64,000 nt of DNA, taken from Eutreptiella sp. 'Long Island Sound 2002'. Taxonomy: Eukaryota > Euglenozoa > Euglenophyceae > Eutreptiales > Eutreptiaceae. Of the stretch, positions 41,189-52,066 are shown piece by piece (the first letter of the stretch is position 1; each line of letters starts with the position of its first letter). The notes beneath the pieces were generated by a model. That model worked only from the letters and a program-made list of their open reading frames with translations. It ran no database searches and was not told where the DNA came from. Both the position numbers and the translations under genes were made by a program. The stretch spans positions 146,409,767 to 146,473,766 of the forward strand of contig OZ038378.1 of NCBI GenBank assembly GCA_964036045.1. The letters are read 5' to 3'.

Positions 41189-42829
41189 GAACCCGACCCT
41201 GCTCAATGCGTGGAGACCCAGGACGATACACCAGAACTACATGTTGGCCATCGTGACATCCTCCGCTGGACGTGCGGTTGTGCTATGCTTGACCCCCATC
41301 CCTTTGCTGCACCAGATGAACAGTACCGAAAGGTCTATGTTCTCGCATGCAACTGGCGGATACCCTCATGCCGTTATACGTGTGACTCCTGGAACTCTAT
41401 GCTGGAATTACCAGAGGCTCATCAACAGCTGAGTTCGCTCATTGCTGATCTGCGCGCACAGCGCAATTTTGCACAAGCAGACGCGGTGCACAGTTTTGTA
41501 GGAGTGATTCGCCTGAAGTCTGCCCTCAACATGCGACTCATGGACCTACTGCAGCAACGTGAGGCTCTTGCACACGACGGCACGGAGCACACACTACCAT
41601 GTTTCCAATTGCTTGCTGACTGTGAGTCCTCACCCCGTCCTGTTAGGGCGCTGGCATATGCCGTGGAAAAGTTTGCAGCCCTCAAAGACCTGTGGTGCTA
41701 CTTTACCTCGGCCAAAAGCGTACGACGCTGGGATACCACCTCTCCTATGCACGTGCTACATTTCCTGCAATGGGCAGCACATTGGCTTGATGCCCAGCGT
41801 TATTATCTAAATGTGAAGCTCACCTGCGCGCGCGCCACAGACACACACTTACAGCCTCAGAGCACATTCTCGGTGTGCGAACACACGATCACGCAGTTTG
41901 TTGCCCAGGCCCCGACCCGCTGTCGTGTCGACCGGCTCACCCACGGCCACCACAGCAGACCACCCAGAGCCGTGCCATACAAACTGCGCATGAGACTGCT
42001 GGCGCAAGCAGCTAAAGTGTGGGGCATTGACACCATGGTTAACTGGCAGCCCACGGCTGCAATACCTTTGCGACACCACGTGTCACCCTACCATCACTAT
42101 TTGCAGCTGGGTGCACACCACGACATAGCCACGCTCGCGACAGATGTTCGCCGCCTCAGTGCGATGTGGCTGCTTGATGATACTCCCTCCCCCCCTGGGC
42201 ACTCAACCTGGGAACAGCAGCAACTTGTGCACCTTGCTGCCTTGCTCAACTCTACCCATCCCTGCCGCCTAGTGGTGTTGGTCATCAGCACCCATGGCAT
42301 GTATGTGCCTGTCACCACACTGTCCGCACAGCACTGCTCATACACCATTTCACGTGGGGTAACCAAGCAGAACACACGGTGGGACATGCTGTGTATCCAA
42401 AACCAACCGGCTGCGGACCTGTGGCCTGTGGCACACGCCACTGTGGTTGCACGCGTTGGGCCTTATCTGAAACGATGGGGCCTTACGCTGTGGCCTACAC
42501 CAGCACACACTGCATGCTCCACACTGCCGCACGATGTGGCCTCCCGCCTTGAGGTGCAGCACTTACCACAGTGCGGGAAAATGGTGTTCTGGACAGTCTG
42601 GAAAAGAGAGTGCTCTGTGCGAGAGCAGGCGCTCCGCACACGAAATTGGCGCCAGACAGTCCTGGAGTCCTGCCTCCGAGTGAATCAGGTCCTACACCTG
42701 GCCCCATGTACACACCTGCGTCGACTGTATGACATACTACACATGCCAACACACAATCATCTCACTGCCGTTGGCACCTGGTTGTACGGTGCCTACAGCG
42801 TGGCGGACGGCAGAATTTATTTCGGCTAG
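41189..42829 (+). CDS. unknown retroelement region ending in the first half of a GIY-YIG nuclease
   Basis: This frame continues directly after TAG 41186-41188 and shows no suitable ATG at its beginning, so it is probably made by read-through or as part of a fusion. The first ~500 residues, rich in His, Trp and Cys, match nothing I recognise. The last ~20 residues are LYGAYSVADGRIYFG, the GIY and YIG strands of a GIY-YIG nuclease, cut by TAG at 42827-42829. The missing residue is the position after YIG that is commonly Gln in this family (YIGQT). Confidence 0.6.
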   Translation, partial: EPDPAQCVETQDDTPELHVGHRDILRWTCGCAMLDPHPFAAPDEQYRKVYVLACNWRIPSCRYTCDSWNSMLELPEAHQQLSSLIADLRAQRNFAQADAVHSFVGVIRLKSALNMRLMDLLQQREALAHDGTEHTLPCFQLLADCESSPRPVRALAYAVEKFAALKDLWCYFTSAKSVRRWDTTSPMHVLHFLQWAAHWLDAQRYYLNVKLTCARATDTHLQPQSTFSVCEHTITQFVAQAPTRCRVDRLTHGHHSRPPRAVPYKLRMRLLAQAAKVWGIDTMVNWQPTAAIPLRHHVSPYHHYLQLGAHHDIATLATDVRRLSAMWLLDDTPSPPGHSTWEQQQLVHLAALLNSTHPCRLVVLVISTHGMYVPVTTLSAQHCSYTISRGVTKQNTRWDMLCIQNQPAADLWPVAHATVVARVGPYLKRWGLTLWPTPAHTACSTLPHDVASRLEVQHLPQCGKMVFWTVWKRECSVREQALRTRNWRQTVLESCLRVNQVLHLAPCTHLRRLYDILHMPTHNHLTAVGTWLYGAYSVADGRIYFG

Positions 42830-45800
42830 ACTGGCGCCATTCAAGGCGAAACATCAGTGGGAAACCGATTCCTCCAGGAGGTTGCAGATGCACGCGCGTG
42901 GCACAAACTGTATGGCTCCAAAGGGGTCAAGGGGCCCACATACCTACATACCATGCATACCACGGGAACACACAACTGGGTCGTGGTGCTTATCCGTCCA
43001 ACCCCCCGCGCACAAGCTACACGAGGGGAGCAGCAACTGATTGCAGAGTTCCCTAACAACCTCAACGACCGTAAATCACGGCGCAAACCTTACATGCGTT
43101 GGCTCGTGCGATCTGGCTTGCACAAGCAACTGACCGAATCTGCACTGACTGATCATGGCCGCTGGCAACAGTACCTAACTGCGGGACGGATCACACTACA
43201 CCCCTTGGATGCACTCCGCATCCTGGTTGAGGCGAAACGTGCACTTCCGCCTGTCAAATTTTCCCCATTACAAACCCGACTCCTGGCATATTGGAAGGCA
43301 CACGCGCATTTCGCACTCCCCAGATCCATAACTCTGCATGTGCCGTTTGTTACAAAGACTGAAAGACTCCAACTACGCAAGGCCTGCGCTGAGTTCTTCC
43401 GCGACACCCCGTACCCTAGGGCCCTTGGGGCCTACCTGGCTGCAGTGCTGGGTATACCCCTCACCATCCCACCCAAGATGCTACGTGTTTTTTGCAAAGA
43501 CCGACTCGTTCACAGCTCACAGCACTACCTGCAGGCTGCACAGGACACTGAGCGATGCGGATGTGTGAAAGACCTACAGGCTACACACTGTGAGGGTGCC
43601 TGCTTGTTCAAGAAGGACACACTGGTGTCTCAGTTCGGTCCGCGCTATCAGGTCGTGCTCAGTGCGCAAAACAACTACACGACCATACCCTCTCGCTGGA
43701 AGCTACACCAGGAGTTATCGTCATCGCTGAACGCTATCCGAGAGAAGCTACCGAAAATCCGGATTTTCCCCTTTCGACGGCTGGCCGCCCGTATACACGA
43801 TATTACCTCGGCCATGATGCACGGGCATGCCAACCTCCAGCGTACCCTGCCCCCCCAGAACCATATCAAGTCCTTTCATAAGGAACACCCCGAATGGGTG
43901 CCTGTGCGCCTCGACAAAAACACGCACTGCTTTGCACTAGTCTGCTACACCTTTTTCTGTCAGCTAGTAGTAAAGAGCCTGAACGCCGGGAACTACCGCC
44001 TGTTTCACACCTTCCCCTCTCCTACCCATTTGTATGCCACATACCTCGTGTATTTCTACACGTTGGTATTATGTGTTCCCGTGCTCCGGAAACACGTTGC
44101 ATTTGCGCACATGCGCACCCGTCTGTCGCAGATGTCCCCACCGCTGAAAGGTTATCGCTTCTCTACCTACCAGGGGACCCCCCCCCCTTCGACAGATGAT
44201 AAGGAGGATTGGGAATCCTTCAGACAGTCCGTCTTTGCACACGCAACAGCCGAAGCGTCCCGTGCTATTACCCTCTCCCCCTTTCAGCCGAACACAGGGC
44301 CACCTCCTGACGCGACCCCGTCGAAGAAGAAAAAATGGACGGTACCCGGGGTCATCCTCTCCCTGAAAAATAAGAGTCTCACGACCTCGCAGCGCCTACA
44401 ATTAGAGCTGGCGAAGCTCAGGGAAATTTTTACCCAAGCAAGCCATCCCCTGGGCACCTTGCTCCGCAAGGGCGGCAGGTGTCTCTCGCTCCTCCTCCGA
44501 GTATACACCCACACCTTCGTTAGCCTAGAAATCCTGGACCAGGCACACCTGGTGCAGGGCTTCCTGCGCCCTGCCAGGGAAGAGTACAAGCGTCTAGGAA
44601 TCCCAGTCGGTGGGTTTGAGCTGGACATAGATCGCATGTTTCCAAGCATCATTCGCGACCAGGTACCGTCCGCATGGCAGTCGCTGAGCGACCGATATGA
44701 TGCCCTAAATCCCCTCCGACGGGGTGAATCAGCCAGGTTTGTATCACTGGCCAAGGGCAACGCCCGAGACATGGACTGTCTTGGTATGAAAGACCAGAAG
44801 TATTACGACACCTTCAGCATATCTGAGGTACACGACCTTATGAAGGTCGATCTTTTTCTGAACTCCTTTTTTCAATTAGGACATGAATTATGGGAGCAGT
44901 TCTCAGGTGTCGCGATAGGAGGAGCCATGTCAGCACAGAATGCAGACGCCTATCTGGTGTCTATTGAAAGCCTGGTCCCATGGGGACAGTTCCTGCCCAC
45001 GCACGTAAAACTTGGCCGATTCCGGGATAATATTTTTTGCATCTGCCCTCTCCACGAAATTCCATTCTGGATGGCCAAGATCAAGTGTGTACCGAGCGAA
45101 CTGTACCGACTAGATCTGTCTGTAGAACAGGCTGGCAGAAGCCTGTGTTTCCTTGAAGTTCAGATAGATTGCCACGATGAGCACATTGAGTGGGGTATGA
45201 AAAATAAAGTGCTCCTCTCCCAGCTGACTGATTGCCCACCTACGCTGCGATACCCATCTGTACATGAGCCGCATGCGTCGCAGACCGTGCACGGGATCGC
45301 CAGCGCTGTAGCACAAAAATCTCTGGAGCTCGCCACGACAGTGGCGCATCGGGTAAATAATTTCCGGCAAGCCTACTGGGAATTTTCGTCCAAAAACTAC
45401 CCTAAGTCCTGGTGGGAAGGAGTCCTCCGCACAGCTTTCGAAAAACAACAACCGCCATACGTAGGCCAGCCACCGCTGCACTGGTCTATGGTCAGGGATA
45501 ACTGGACTTGGGAGTGCCCCGTACCCCCTGGGTACGCATGGCTGCACCCCACCTCTACCCTCCCTACACTCGATCTCAGGGCTGAGACGCCCAGTCTGCA
45601 GGCTTTCCAGCGCACGTCCGCTGGGCACCATCTCATTCCAATTAAAACATTTCCTTTGCCATACACAGATCGCACACAGCAGGTTGTCCTGCAGGTGCTG
45701 CCCACACCAGAGCCACCCAGAAAACGCCAGAAAACAATATCGTTGCCCACACCACCTCAGCAATCCACAGGTCGCATCACCAGAAGTCGCCAAGCACCCA

Positions 45801-45877
45801 TCTTCCTGTATGATATGACACCGCAACGGAGGCCACGTAGAGGGTCTGTACGTCAACGACAGCCCCGCACCCCGTGA
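42830..45877 (+). CDS. GIY-YIG (second half) plus reverse transcriptase with FRDN active site
   Basis: The frame continues after TAG with TGAIQ, then the GIY-YIG catalytic Arg (NRFLQEV, 42866), the metal-binding Glu (RGEQQLIAEF, 43028) and the following Asn pair. RT motifs lie in the second half: A (FELDIDRMFPSI, D at 44624), B (SGVAIGGAMSAQNAD, about 44906-44950) and C (RFRDNIF, FRDN at 45020-45031), where YxDD is expected. The C-terminal tail is basic (PRKRQK, RRPRRGSVRQRQ). The length, about 1015 residues, and motif order suit a full polymerase. TGA at 45875 lies inside the right terminal repeat. Confidence 0.78.
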   Translation, partial: TGAIQGETSVGNRFLQEVADARAWHKLYGSKGVKGPTYLHTMHTTGTHNWVVVLIRPTPRAQATRGEQQLIAEFPNNLNDRKSRRKPYMRWLVRSGLHKQLTESALTDHGRWQQYLTAGRITLHPLDALRILVEAKRALPPVKFSPLQTRLLAYWKAHAHFALPRSITLHVPFVTKTERLQLRKACAEFFRDTPYPRALGAYLAAVLGIPLTIPPKMLRVFCKDRLVHSSQHYLQAAQDTERCGCVKDLQATHCEGACLFKKDTLVSQFGPRYQVVLSAQNNYTTIPSRWKLHQELSSSLNAIREKLPKIRIFPFRRLAARIHDITSAMMHGHANLQRTLPPQNHIKSFHKEHPEWVPVRLDKNTHCFALVCYTFFCQLVVKSLNAGNYRLFHTFPSPTHLYATYLVYFYTLVLCVPVLRKHVAFAHMRTRLSQMSPPLKGYRFSTYQGTPPPSTDDKEDWESFRQSVFAHATAEASRAITLSPFQPNTGPPPDATPSKKKKWTVPGVILSLKNKSLTTSQRLQLELAKLREIFTQASHPLGTLLRKGGRCLSLLLRVYTHTFVSLEILDQAHLVQGFLRPAREEYKRLGIPVGGFELDIDRMFPSIIRDQVPSAWQSLSDRYDALNPLRRGESARFVSLAKGNARDMDCLGMKDQKYYDTFSISEVHDLMKVDLFLNSFFQLGHELWEQFSGVAIGGAMSAQNADAYLVSIESLVPWGQFLPTHVKLGRFRDNIFCICPLHEIPFWMAKIKCVPSELYRLDLSVEQAGRSLCFLEVQIDCHDEHIEWGMKNKVLLSQLTDCPPTLRYPSVHEPHASQTVHGIASAVAQKSLELATTVAHRVNNFRQAYWEFSSKNYPKSWWEGVLRTAFEKQQPPYVGQPPLHWSMVRDNWTWECPVPPGYAWLHPTSTLPTLDLRAETPSLQAFQRTSAGHHLIPIKTFPLPYTDRTQQVVLQVLPTPEPPRKRQKTISLPTPPQQSTGRITRSRQAPIFLYDMTPQRRPRRGSVRQRQPRTP

Positions 45878-45940
45878 TGTTTTGTGACAAAGCGAAGGAA
45901 AACCAAAGATCCGAAAGAATGTTGCTGAAAACTAGTGAAA
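45869..45940 (+). repeat. right terminal direct repeat (72 bases)
   Basis: Same sequence and orientation as 38640-38711. The polymerase stop codon is read within its first nine bases. Confidence 0.92.
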
Positions 45941-48900
45941 AACGTACCTCTCAAAACTGCGGAAAAAATATTTTGGTCGTCGCACCCGAGCTCTTGTTCC
46001 GGGACGGAATGGAACGGTCCCGGGGAATAGAGCCCCTCTTGTGGAACGGTTAACACGCAACGGTTTTGGACCAAAATACCCCCCTGCCCCCCGTGGTCCG
46101 TGCCTAAGCTCCCTAGTGCCACATGACGAGGCCGGGTGATAAAATTGAAAAGATTAGAATAGACAGTCTCGGAATAAAATACGTTGGACCGGTGAAAAGT
46201 AGCGGTTGCCCTATTGTCGTCAATTTTATTGATTTCACGGTAGGAAAAATTGACAATGGTCCCGGTTGTCGTTCACTCGTTAAAAATTCTTGCTACGGCA
46301 AAGCCCAAAGGGTCACCACAATTTCAAAAACAGCCCATGCTACATTTGCGTTGACGTCGCAAATGCCCTCGCTCAACACGTCCCCCTTCCCCCCAAACTA
46401 GAAATCTCGCCAATTTGCCAAACGAGTAGAGCGACACATGTGTTTCTGACATTGTTCGTGTGTGTGCGTTTCTCTTTTGTGGTGCTCTTGCGTCGGCCGT
46501 CGGTCAATTAGAGGACGTTGTTATCAAGCACCGTGTGTTCAACAATCCCGTGTTGGAGACCGTTCCTCTTTCGCCTTGTAGGTTGAAGCTTCTTCGTCAG
46601 CAAAAAATTCTCGCCACGTGCGCTGTCAATCCAAAGGTGGCAAGCCACAGGTTTTGCAAGGGCTGCATCCCAAAGTATGTGTGTTTGCACAAAATTGGGG
46701 GGGTTGGCAGCTTTAGATGGTTTCTTCCGAATCTCCTTCTTATTTGAGCCTTGTTCTTGACTCGACCGCGATTGGGTGCCCATCCAAACAATTGCAAAAT
46801 GAAGATTCTCAGCGTTGAGGGTGGTCATGTGCAGGGCAAACTACGGTTTGGTGTTTAAGGGGAATGTGTGGTCACCGCGGTTGTGGTTGACATGCCTATC
46901 TTTGGTCCGGAAACCAGTTTTTTTTCACACAACAACGAGAGATTCAACATCTGTGACTCGTTTCAAGGAACACGGAGATCGGCTCTAGTGTTACAACTGC
47001 GGCTTTTCTTATTTTTGTCATGCCCTTCGTACTTCCGGTGCAAATGTTTATCCAGTGTTACTTCTGCCCTCAGCCTCAAATGCATTTGTGAAGCACAGCC
47101 ACTTTCTTGTGCCCTTGGTGTGCCCTTGGTATTGTGGCTTTTCCACCGCATGGTCCATGCGAATGCATTTCCGTTGCAAGTGTGGCCGAAACTTGTTGGT
47201 CTTCTTTCTTGGGCCACACATATGAACCCGCAGCGCCGCAGTAATGAACTCGTTTTGGGGAAAATGGATTCCACTCACTGTTTTCGGATCGTCATGTTAA
47301 TCAGCTGTTGAGCCAGCACTGTCCACGCTCGCATTATGTTTGATATTTGTCAGCCAGTGTGTCCTCTTGTGCTTGGGGTTGCGCTGCACGCTGCACGCTT
47401 TCTTCTCTAGGCTGAATCCAAATGGGATTGCCGTCACTGTGCCCAGCATTAACGGCCGCGCAGGCCGAAACTGGGAGCCACCATTCATGCGCTCGGGCAT
47501 GGTCGTGCGAAGCAAACTGTGAACAGAGACCGTTGACAGAGGTTCGATCGCCGGGAGTCGGGCAAACGCAGGGAGTGACACCATCGGGGGTGGCTGAGCG
47601 TTCGCTGACTGAGCCTCAGGTGGCTGAGAAGATGGGACCGTCGCCGGCAGCCTGTCCTTTTCTGGATGAACAGGGGTTGAGGTGTACCTTTGCCTCCGTC
47701 GAAGCTAATCCGCCTTGCCCAAGCCCTGCGAAGTCACAAGTTGCATCCAGATCATCGTGGTACAGTGGTCGGGGTGCCATGAAGAATGCGCAGTTCTATG
47801 TCTGGTATGGGGGGCCCCATGAGGCGCCTCCTGGCTCCTCCCCTCCACTGCCAGCATTCGATTGCGTCGGCGGCATGGAAGCCGCCCTTTGTCTAAGCCC
47901 AGCCGCATGGAGGAAAATGCATTGCCATTCTTGGAGCCTTCTTCGGCCTGGCCAGCCGCAGGCGCCGTCAAAAGCAAAAACCCTTTGAGCCTTTTTATGG
48001 CTTTCTCCCAGTGCATTGCGTATTGTGGCACAGGGATGCGGCTTTGTCGAGGAGGCAGATGAGGGGTGATGTTTGAAGTGAATGGGATGGTGTCCTTTGC
48101 ACTTGCATTTGCGGGGCGTGTAGGGCCCCCATCTTTGTAGCTTTGCTTTGTAGAGCTCAGAGAAGCGCCATTCGTGGACCACGCGACCAATATTCTTGGA
48201 CGATACAAATGCCATGTCTGGACCACAGTCACCACATACTGCACTCCACATCTACGGTCCCAATCCACACTTTTGCACCGCATTGCTTTCCAAGACCAGC
48301 TGAGCACTCCGGTGCCACACAACTGTACCGTTGTTGTTCACGTTGCTATGGAGGCACTCGGGCACTCTCCGGATGCAAAGTGACCCCACTGAGGTCAACT
48401 GCCAAAAACGGGCCCCTTGGAGCCACAAGCATCAAAAGTCAGAGATTAGAATTCTAATCTCAGAACGAGTTTCGAGCAGGTCTCTAGGGCAGTGTTCCAC
48501 TGGATTCCGAATACCATAACCCAACCCATGACTGTAGCCCAGAAGCAGCAAGCGCACAGCAAAGGCCCAAGGCGAGAGTCATAATGTTGGGTTGAGGCGG
48601 GTCCCCAAAAAAGGTAAGTTGTGAGGGAGGAGCGTACCTGGCCTGCCCATCCTGCCCTGTTGCTAGTGCTCTGTCGCTCCTTTGTGCATCAAACATGCGT
48701 CTCAGGGTATCCGTGAGCAACCCACTTCGCCCATGAGCCCTAAGGCCCAGGGGAAGCAGGTGCGACTGATGTATGCTCAGGCGCGTTGTGCGTATGTATG
48801 ATGGCCGGCAGCAGTTACCGTGGAACTGATGGGTGGGTTCCCGCTCCATCCCCTGCCCCTCCCCCTGCATGCAATTCTATCGATGGTATATACCGGCTTC

Positions 48901-51166
48901 CTGTTGTGCCCTTGTGGATCGCCAACCCCTGCCAGGATCCCGCCGCTTGGATGCAGCAGGATCCAAGTGTCCCTTCACACAGTCTTTTGAAGGCCCACAT
49001 AATTGCACTGGATTGTTCAAATGGTTCACACTTCTTTGTGTTCATCATTGTAAGTATCGTCACCATGTGCAGCAGTGCTGGTCTGCTCCTGGGTGGATTG
49101 GAACATGAGAGAAAAGTATATGTAAATTCCCAACTGGCTGCTGTCACCGGTGACACTGTCTCATCAAACTGCGGACAACAAGTAAGACAAGGGGCACAGG
49201 TGGCAATCCTGAGCTCATAATGCAGCTCGATGACGGCATGGAAATGCCTGTCTTTGTACAGTTGCCCAAACCAAACAAGGCCACTGGGTTTTCGCTCCAA
49301 CTGTAGCATGGGACAGCGAATTAGGGATTGTGGTTGGGTGGATTTGGAGCTGATTCACTGCCCCTACCTCTGCCCACCTTCGGACTGCAATGTTACCATT
49401 AGTGGTGTATGTTTGTAAGCGGCACGTTTTGCTTTCAAGGACAGTCGAGCCACCTAAGTTGGCTGCTGCTTGGGGCGTTCTAGTGCCCTGCTTTGCCTTG
49501 TTGAGAACCTCGTCTATCCATTACAACACAAGTGTGTTGCGGACACGTCTCCCTAAGGTTTTTGTATTTATGGCTAAGGTTTTCTTGTGTCTCTTGTTTT
49601 GTTTCAATTCTGTCATTTTCGGCAAGTGCACGTCACAGAGAGTTGGTCATAATTATACCCTCCCCGCCCCCCCCCCCTTGCGCAAAGAACGTTTTCCCGA
49701 AATAGCAGTTGCAGTTGTTTCAGCGACTTTTAGAACCTTGCATCTTTTGGAGTCGCACTGTTTGGAATATGAATGGGTGTATTTGCTATGGTCTGGCGTG
49801 GTTCGCTGGCAGGGGATGAGATCTGTTTGCTTTACATGAAGGGGTTTTGTATGCTACACCACTCCCCAAATGGTCCATTTTAGTGTACAATGCCCTGGGC
49901 ATGTGGGTCATAGTGTCGTGCCAATCCCGTGTGCAAACAACATTGTGTGTTGTTGCCACAAATTTTGGTGTTTTTGGTGTTGTTTGCCCAAGGGGTGAGG
50001 GGGTACCATGAGAATGTTGTTCATGTGTGTGCAGTGCAAAGATTTATAGGCTGGCAACTACCTGCACCCCAGGCTAGGGTTTTTTCCACCAGCTGCCCGG
50101 CTTTTTCAGTGGAAGTGAGTGGAATCACACTTATGGGATCCATGTAATAAGAATTTGTGTGAAAGGGGGTAGAAAGGGTGTTGTTGGTCAGTTGATGGGT
50201 TTGGCTGGCACAATGTACACACACACAAATGTTTTGCAGCCACTTTACGGCTCACCACTTCTTGCCCTGGCTTGTCCTTTTCCAGGTGGGTCTTGGATTA
50301 TGATCACAGGTAATCATGTGATGACTAGTATGTCTCTCAGGGACATTGGTCTCTTTGCCAAAATTTGCAGGTTTCCTTTCAATGTGTGCAAGTAAGGACA
50401 CCCACCCCTATTTTGAGGGTGAGAAGCTCAAAACACTATGTTTGTAAGACACTTAGATGGGTAGGGGTGGGTTTCGGGCCCCAGTAAAGGGTTGGAAGGG
50501 CTAAAAATAGGGTACGGCATCATCCTCCCCCCCGCCCCCGTGTCCAACGCATGCCGTGTCCAACGAACGCAACATTGTCGCGCGCACCGAACGGCGTGTC
50601 CAACAAACACTCCCGTTCTGGTGGTATATCTTGAGGACAAATTTGTTCGTTGGACACGGGGGGGGGAGGGGGTGCACAGATTGCGAAAAATAGGCAATCT
50701 ATGGACAAAATAGGTGATTTGAGTTTGGTCGGGGGGGGGGGGGGGCAAAGGGTAGGGATGGGCTATTTTTAATGGTAAAGTGGCCATTTTAGCACCCTGG
50801 GTCGGATCGTATCAACAGCGATGTCCTACCCCATTTTTTTTCACAATTTTGCCCTGATACAACTCTCCCACTGTCCCAACCCTCTCCAAAACATGATTTT
50901 TTTTTACCTTCCCACCCCAACAATAGGGGAGGGGGGGCAAAAAGAGCATCCGGTAATGGGGGTAGGGGTGCAGTGCAGGCGGGCTAAGACCTGACCAGAA
51001 CAGGCAAAAAAATCCAGAAAAAAGGTCATAAAGGGCCTAAAACATGGTTCACATGAAAAGTGACAATGCCATTGGTCACAATACCAAAAATTTCGGTTTC
51101 ACATGTCACAACCATGAAAATTTTGGCCACCATGAAATGTTCTCAGCAGTTTTTTGTGTTGATTGA
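45941..51166. other. gene-poor stretch with scattered exon-like minus-strand frames
   Basis: No complete gene is supported. Minus-strand frames at 49309-48815, 48251-47796, 47584-47297 and 46828-46508 have protein-like composition; the second has Cys pairs (CGDCGPD, CKCKGHH). I cannot join them with consistent phases or place them in a family. They may be exons of an unknown gene or decayed element coding. From 49.3 to 51.1 kb the sequence is T/G-rich with C runs at 49669 and G runs at 50731. Confidence 0.35.
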
Positions 51167-51469
51167 GGCGGCGCACCGTGTGCTGTGCGCGCTGTGCCCG
51201 CGCTGTGCGAAAAGTCGGCTGTTTTCCACCACCGGTAGCCACGGATCCCAGGGTCCTCAATTCTGCACCCTACACCCCCCCTGCAGGTACACCAGGGATC
51301 TTTTTTGGAGTCTGATGCTTGCCACGGGTCCAGGGTACTGAATTCTGCACCCCAGATGCTGTTTTGAATGGATTATGCATGCTTCTGTAGGTGGATAGTT
51401 TTCAGGGGTGTTCCCAGGGTAAACAACGTAATAGTTGGCGCTGCGCGCACGCTGTGCGAAAACGCCCCC
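51167..51469 (+). mobile_element. small G/C-ended element with TGA target duplication, copy 1
   Basis: 303 bases from GGCGGCGCACCG to AACGCCCCC, flanked on both sides by TGA. It shares its ends and much of its interior (GTCTGATGCTTGCCACGGGTCC, CATGCTTCTGTAGGTGG) with 59836-60056. CTGTGC/GCGC repeats sit inside both ends, as in the 16-19 kb elements, so the families look related. Confidence 0.72.
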
Positions 51470-51559
51470 TGAGAATTGCTTGTGGGTCGCCGTATCCCTG
51501 AAAGTTGCGGAAGCGAATGAAAAATTCCAACCACAATGCTTGAGAAAGCTGGCCGGGTT

Positions 51560-52066
51560 TTGGCCTACCATGGAGTGTGTCAAAAGGTGCTTGGAAATCA
51601 GCAGGTGTCGCCACCATCATACCCAAAGTGTTTGTGACGTCGCATCGCAGTAAGGGCCCTGTTAAAGTTTTCGCTGGTTTATGGTGTTGGAAGGGGTGCG
51701 AAAGGACGTACAACACCATCCCAGTGCTGGTACAAACAGGGAGATCCACTGTTGCCAGCCCTCGTTTCAACGAGAGCAGGCCTCATCATAACCATGTTGC
51801 AAAAGGAGCGGCTACAAATCACCCGCCTGATATATGCTGATGCTTTATTGTTGGTCTTCAGAGGTGACGAGGTAGACAGGGAGTCACCAAAGGTGACAGG
51901 TTTCAGATTTTTGCACTTTTTTCAGGCCAAAGTGGAACACGAGTTGGAGGAGTATGGAGTGGAAATATGCCCCGTAGGACCGTCACTTGGCAACCGTCCC
52001 CCAGGGGGTGGTGGGGGAGTGTCTTCCCTGGGGTGGGGCAGGACAAAGGGGGGGGAGGGTATGTGA
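51560..52066 (+). pseudogene. LINE reverse-transcriptase relic
   Basis: One frame contains KQGDPLLPAL (51734-51763), ITMLQ, ITRLIYADALLLV (YADA at 51833-51844) and a downstream helix, matching the QGDPLSP and YADD blocks of LINE RT at normal spacing. The second catalytic Asp is Ala. The upstream part of the domain is broken by stops. It is a decayed insertion and is not the same lineage as the FRDN elements. Confidence 0.65.

Larger units (their letters stand above)
38640..45940 (+). mobile_element. GIY-YIG/reverse-transcriptase retroelement with 72-base terminal direct repeats
   Basis: The element is flanked by 72-base direct repeats that differ at one base. Order within it: untranslated leader, CCHC gag-like start, coiled coil, [TAG], a ~546-residue region of unknown role, a GIY-YIG nuclease spanning a second TAG, and the RT to a TGA that lies inside the right repeat. 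All parts are in one frame. Penelope-like elements are the known retroelements that pair RT with GIY-YIG, usually with the nuclease at the C-terminus; here it precedes the RT. Subtracting the 1.1-kb insertion, the original element is about 6.2 kb. The repeats are much shorter than typical LTRs. Confidence 0.75.

Noticed and set aside
1981-45877. general reassignment of TAG to Gln in this nuclear genome
   Set aside because: It would explain the two TAGs in the retroelement, but the GTPase gene seems to end at TAG right after its last helix, and a mutated or read-through element is simpler. Left open in the findings.
46508-49309. a multi-exon minus-strand gene
   Set aside because: Several frames look protein-like but I could not find consistent splice phases, a start, or a family; kept only as a note in the region entry.
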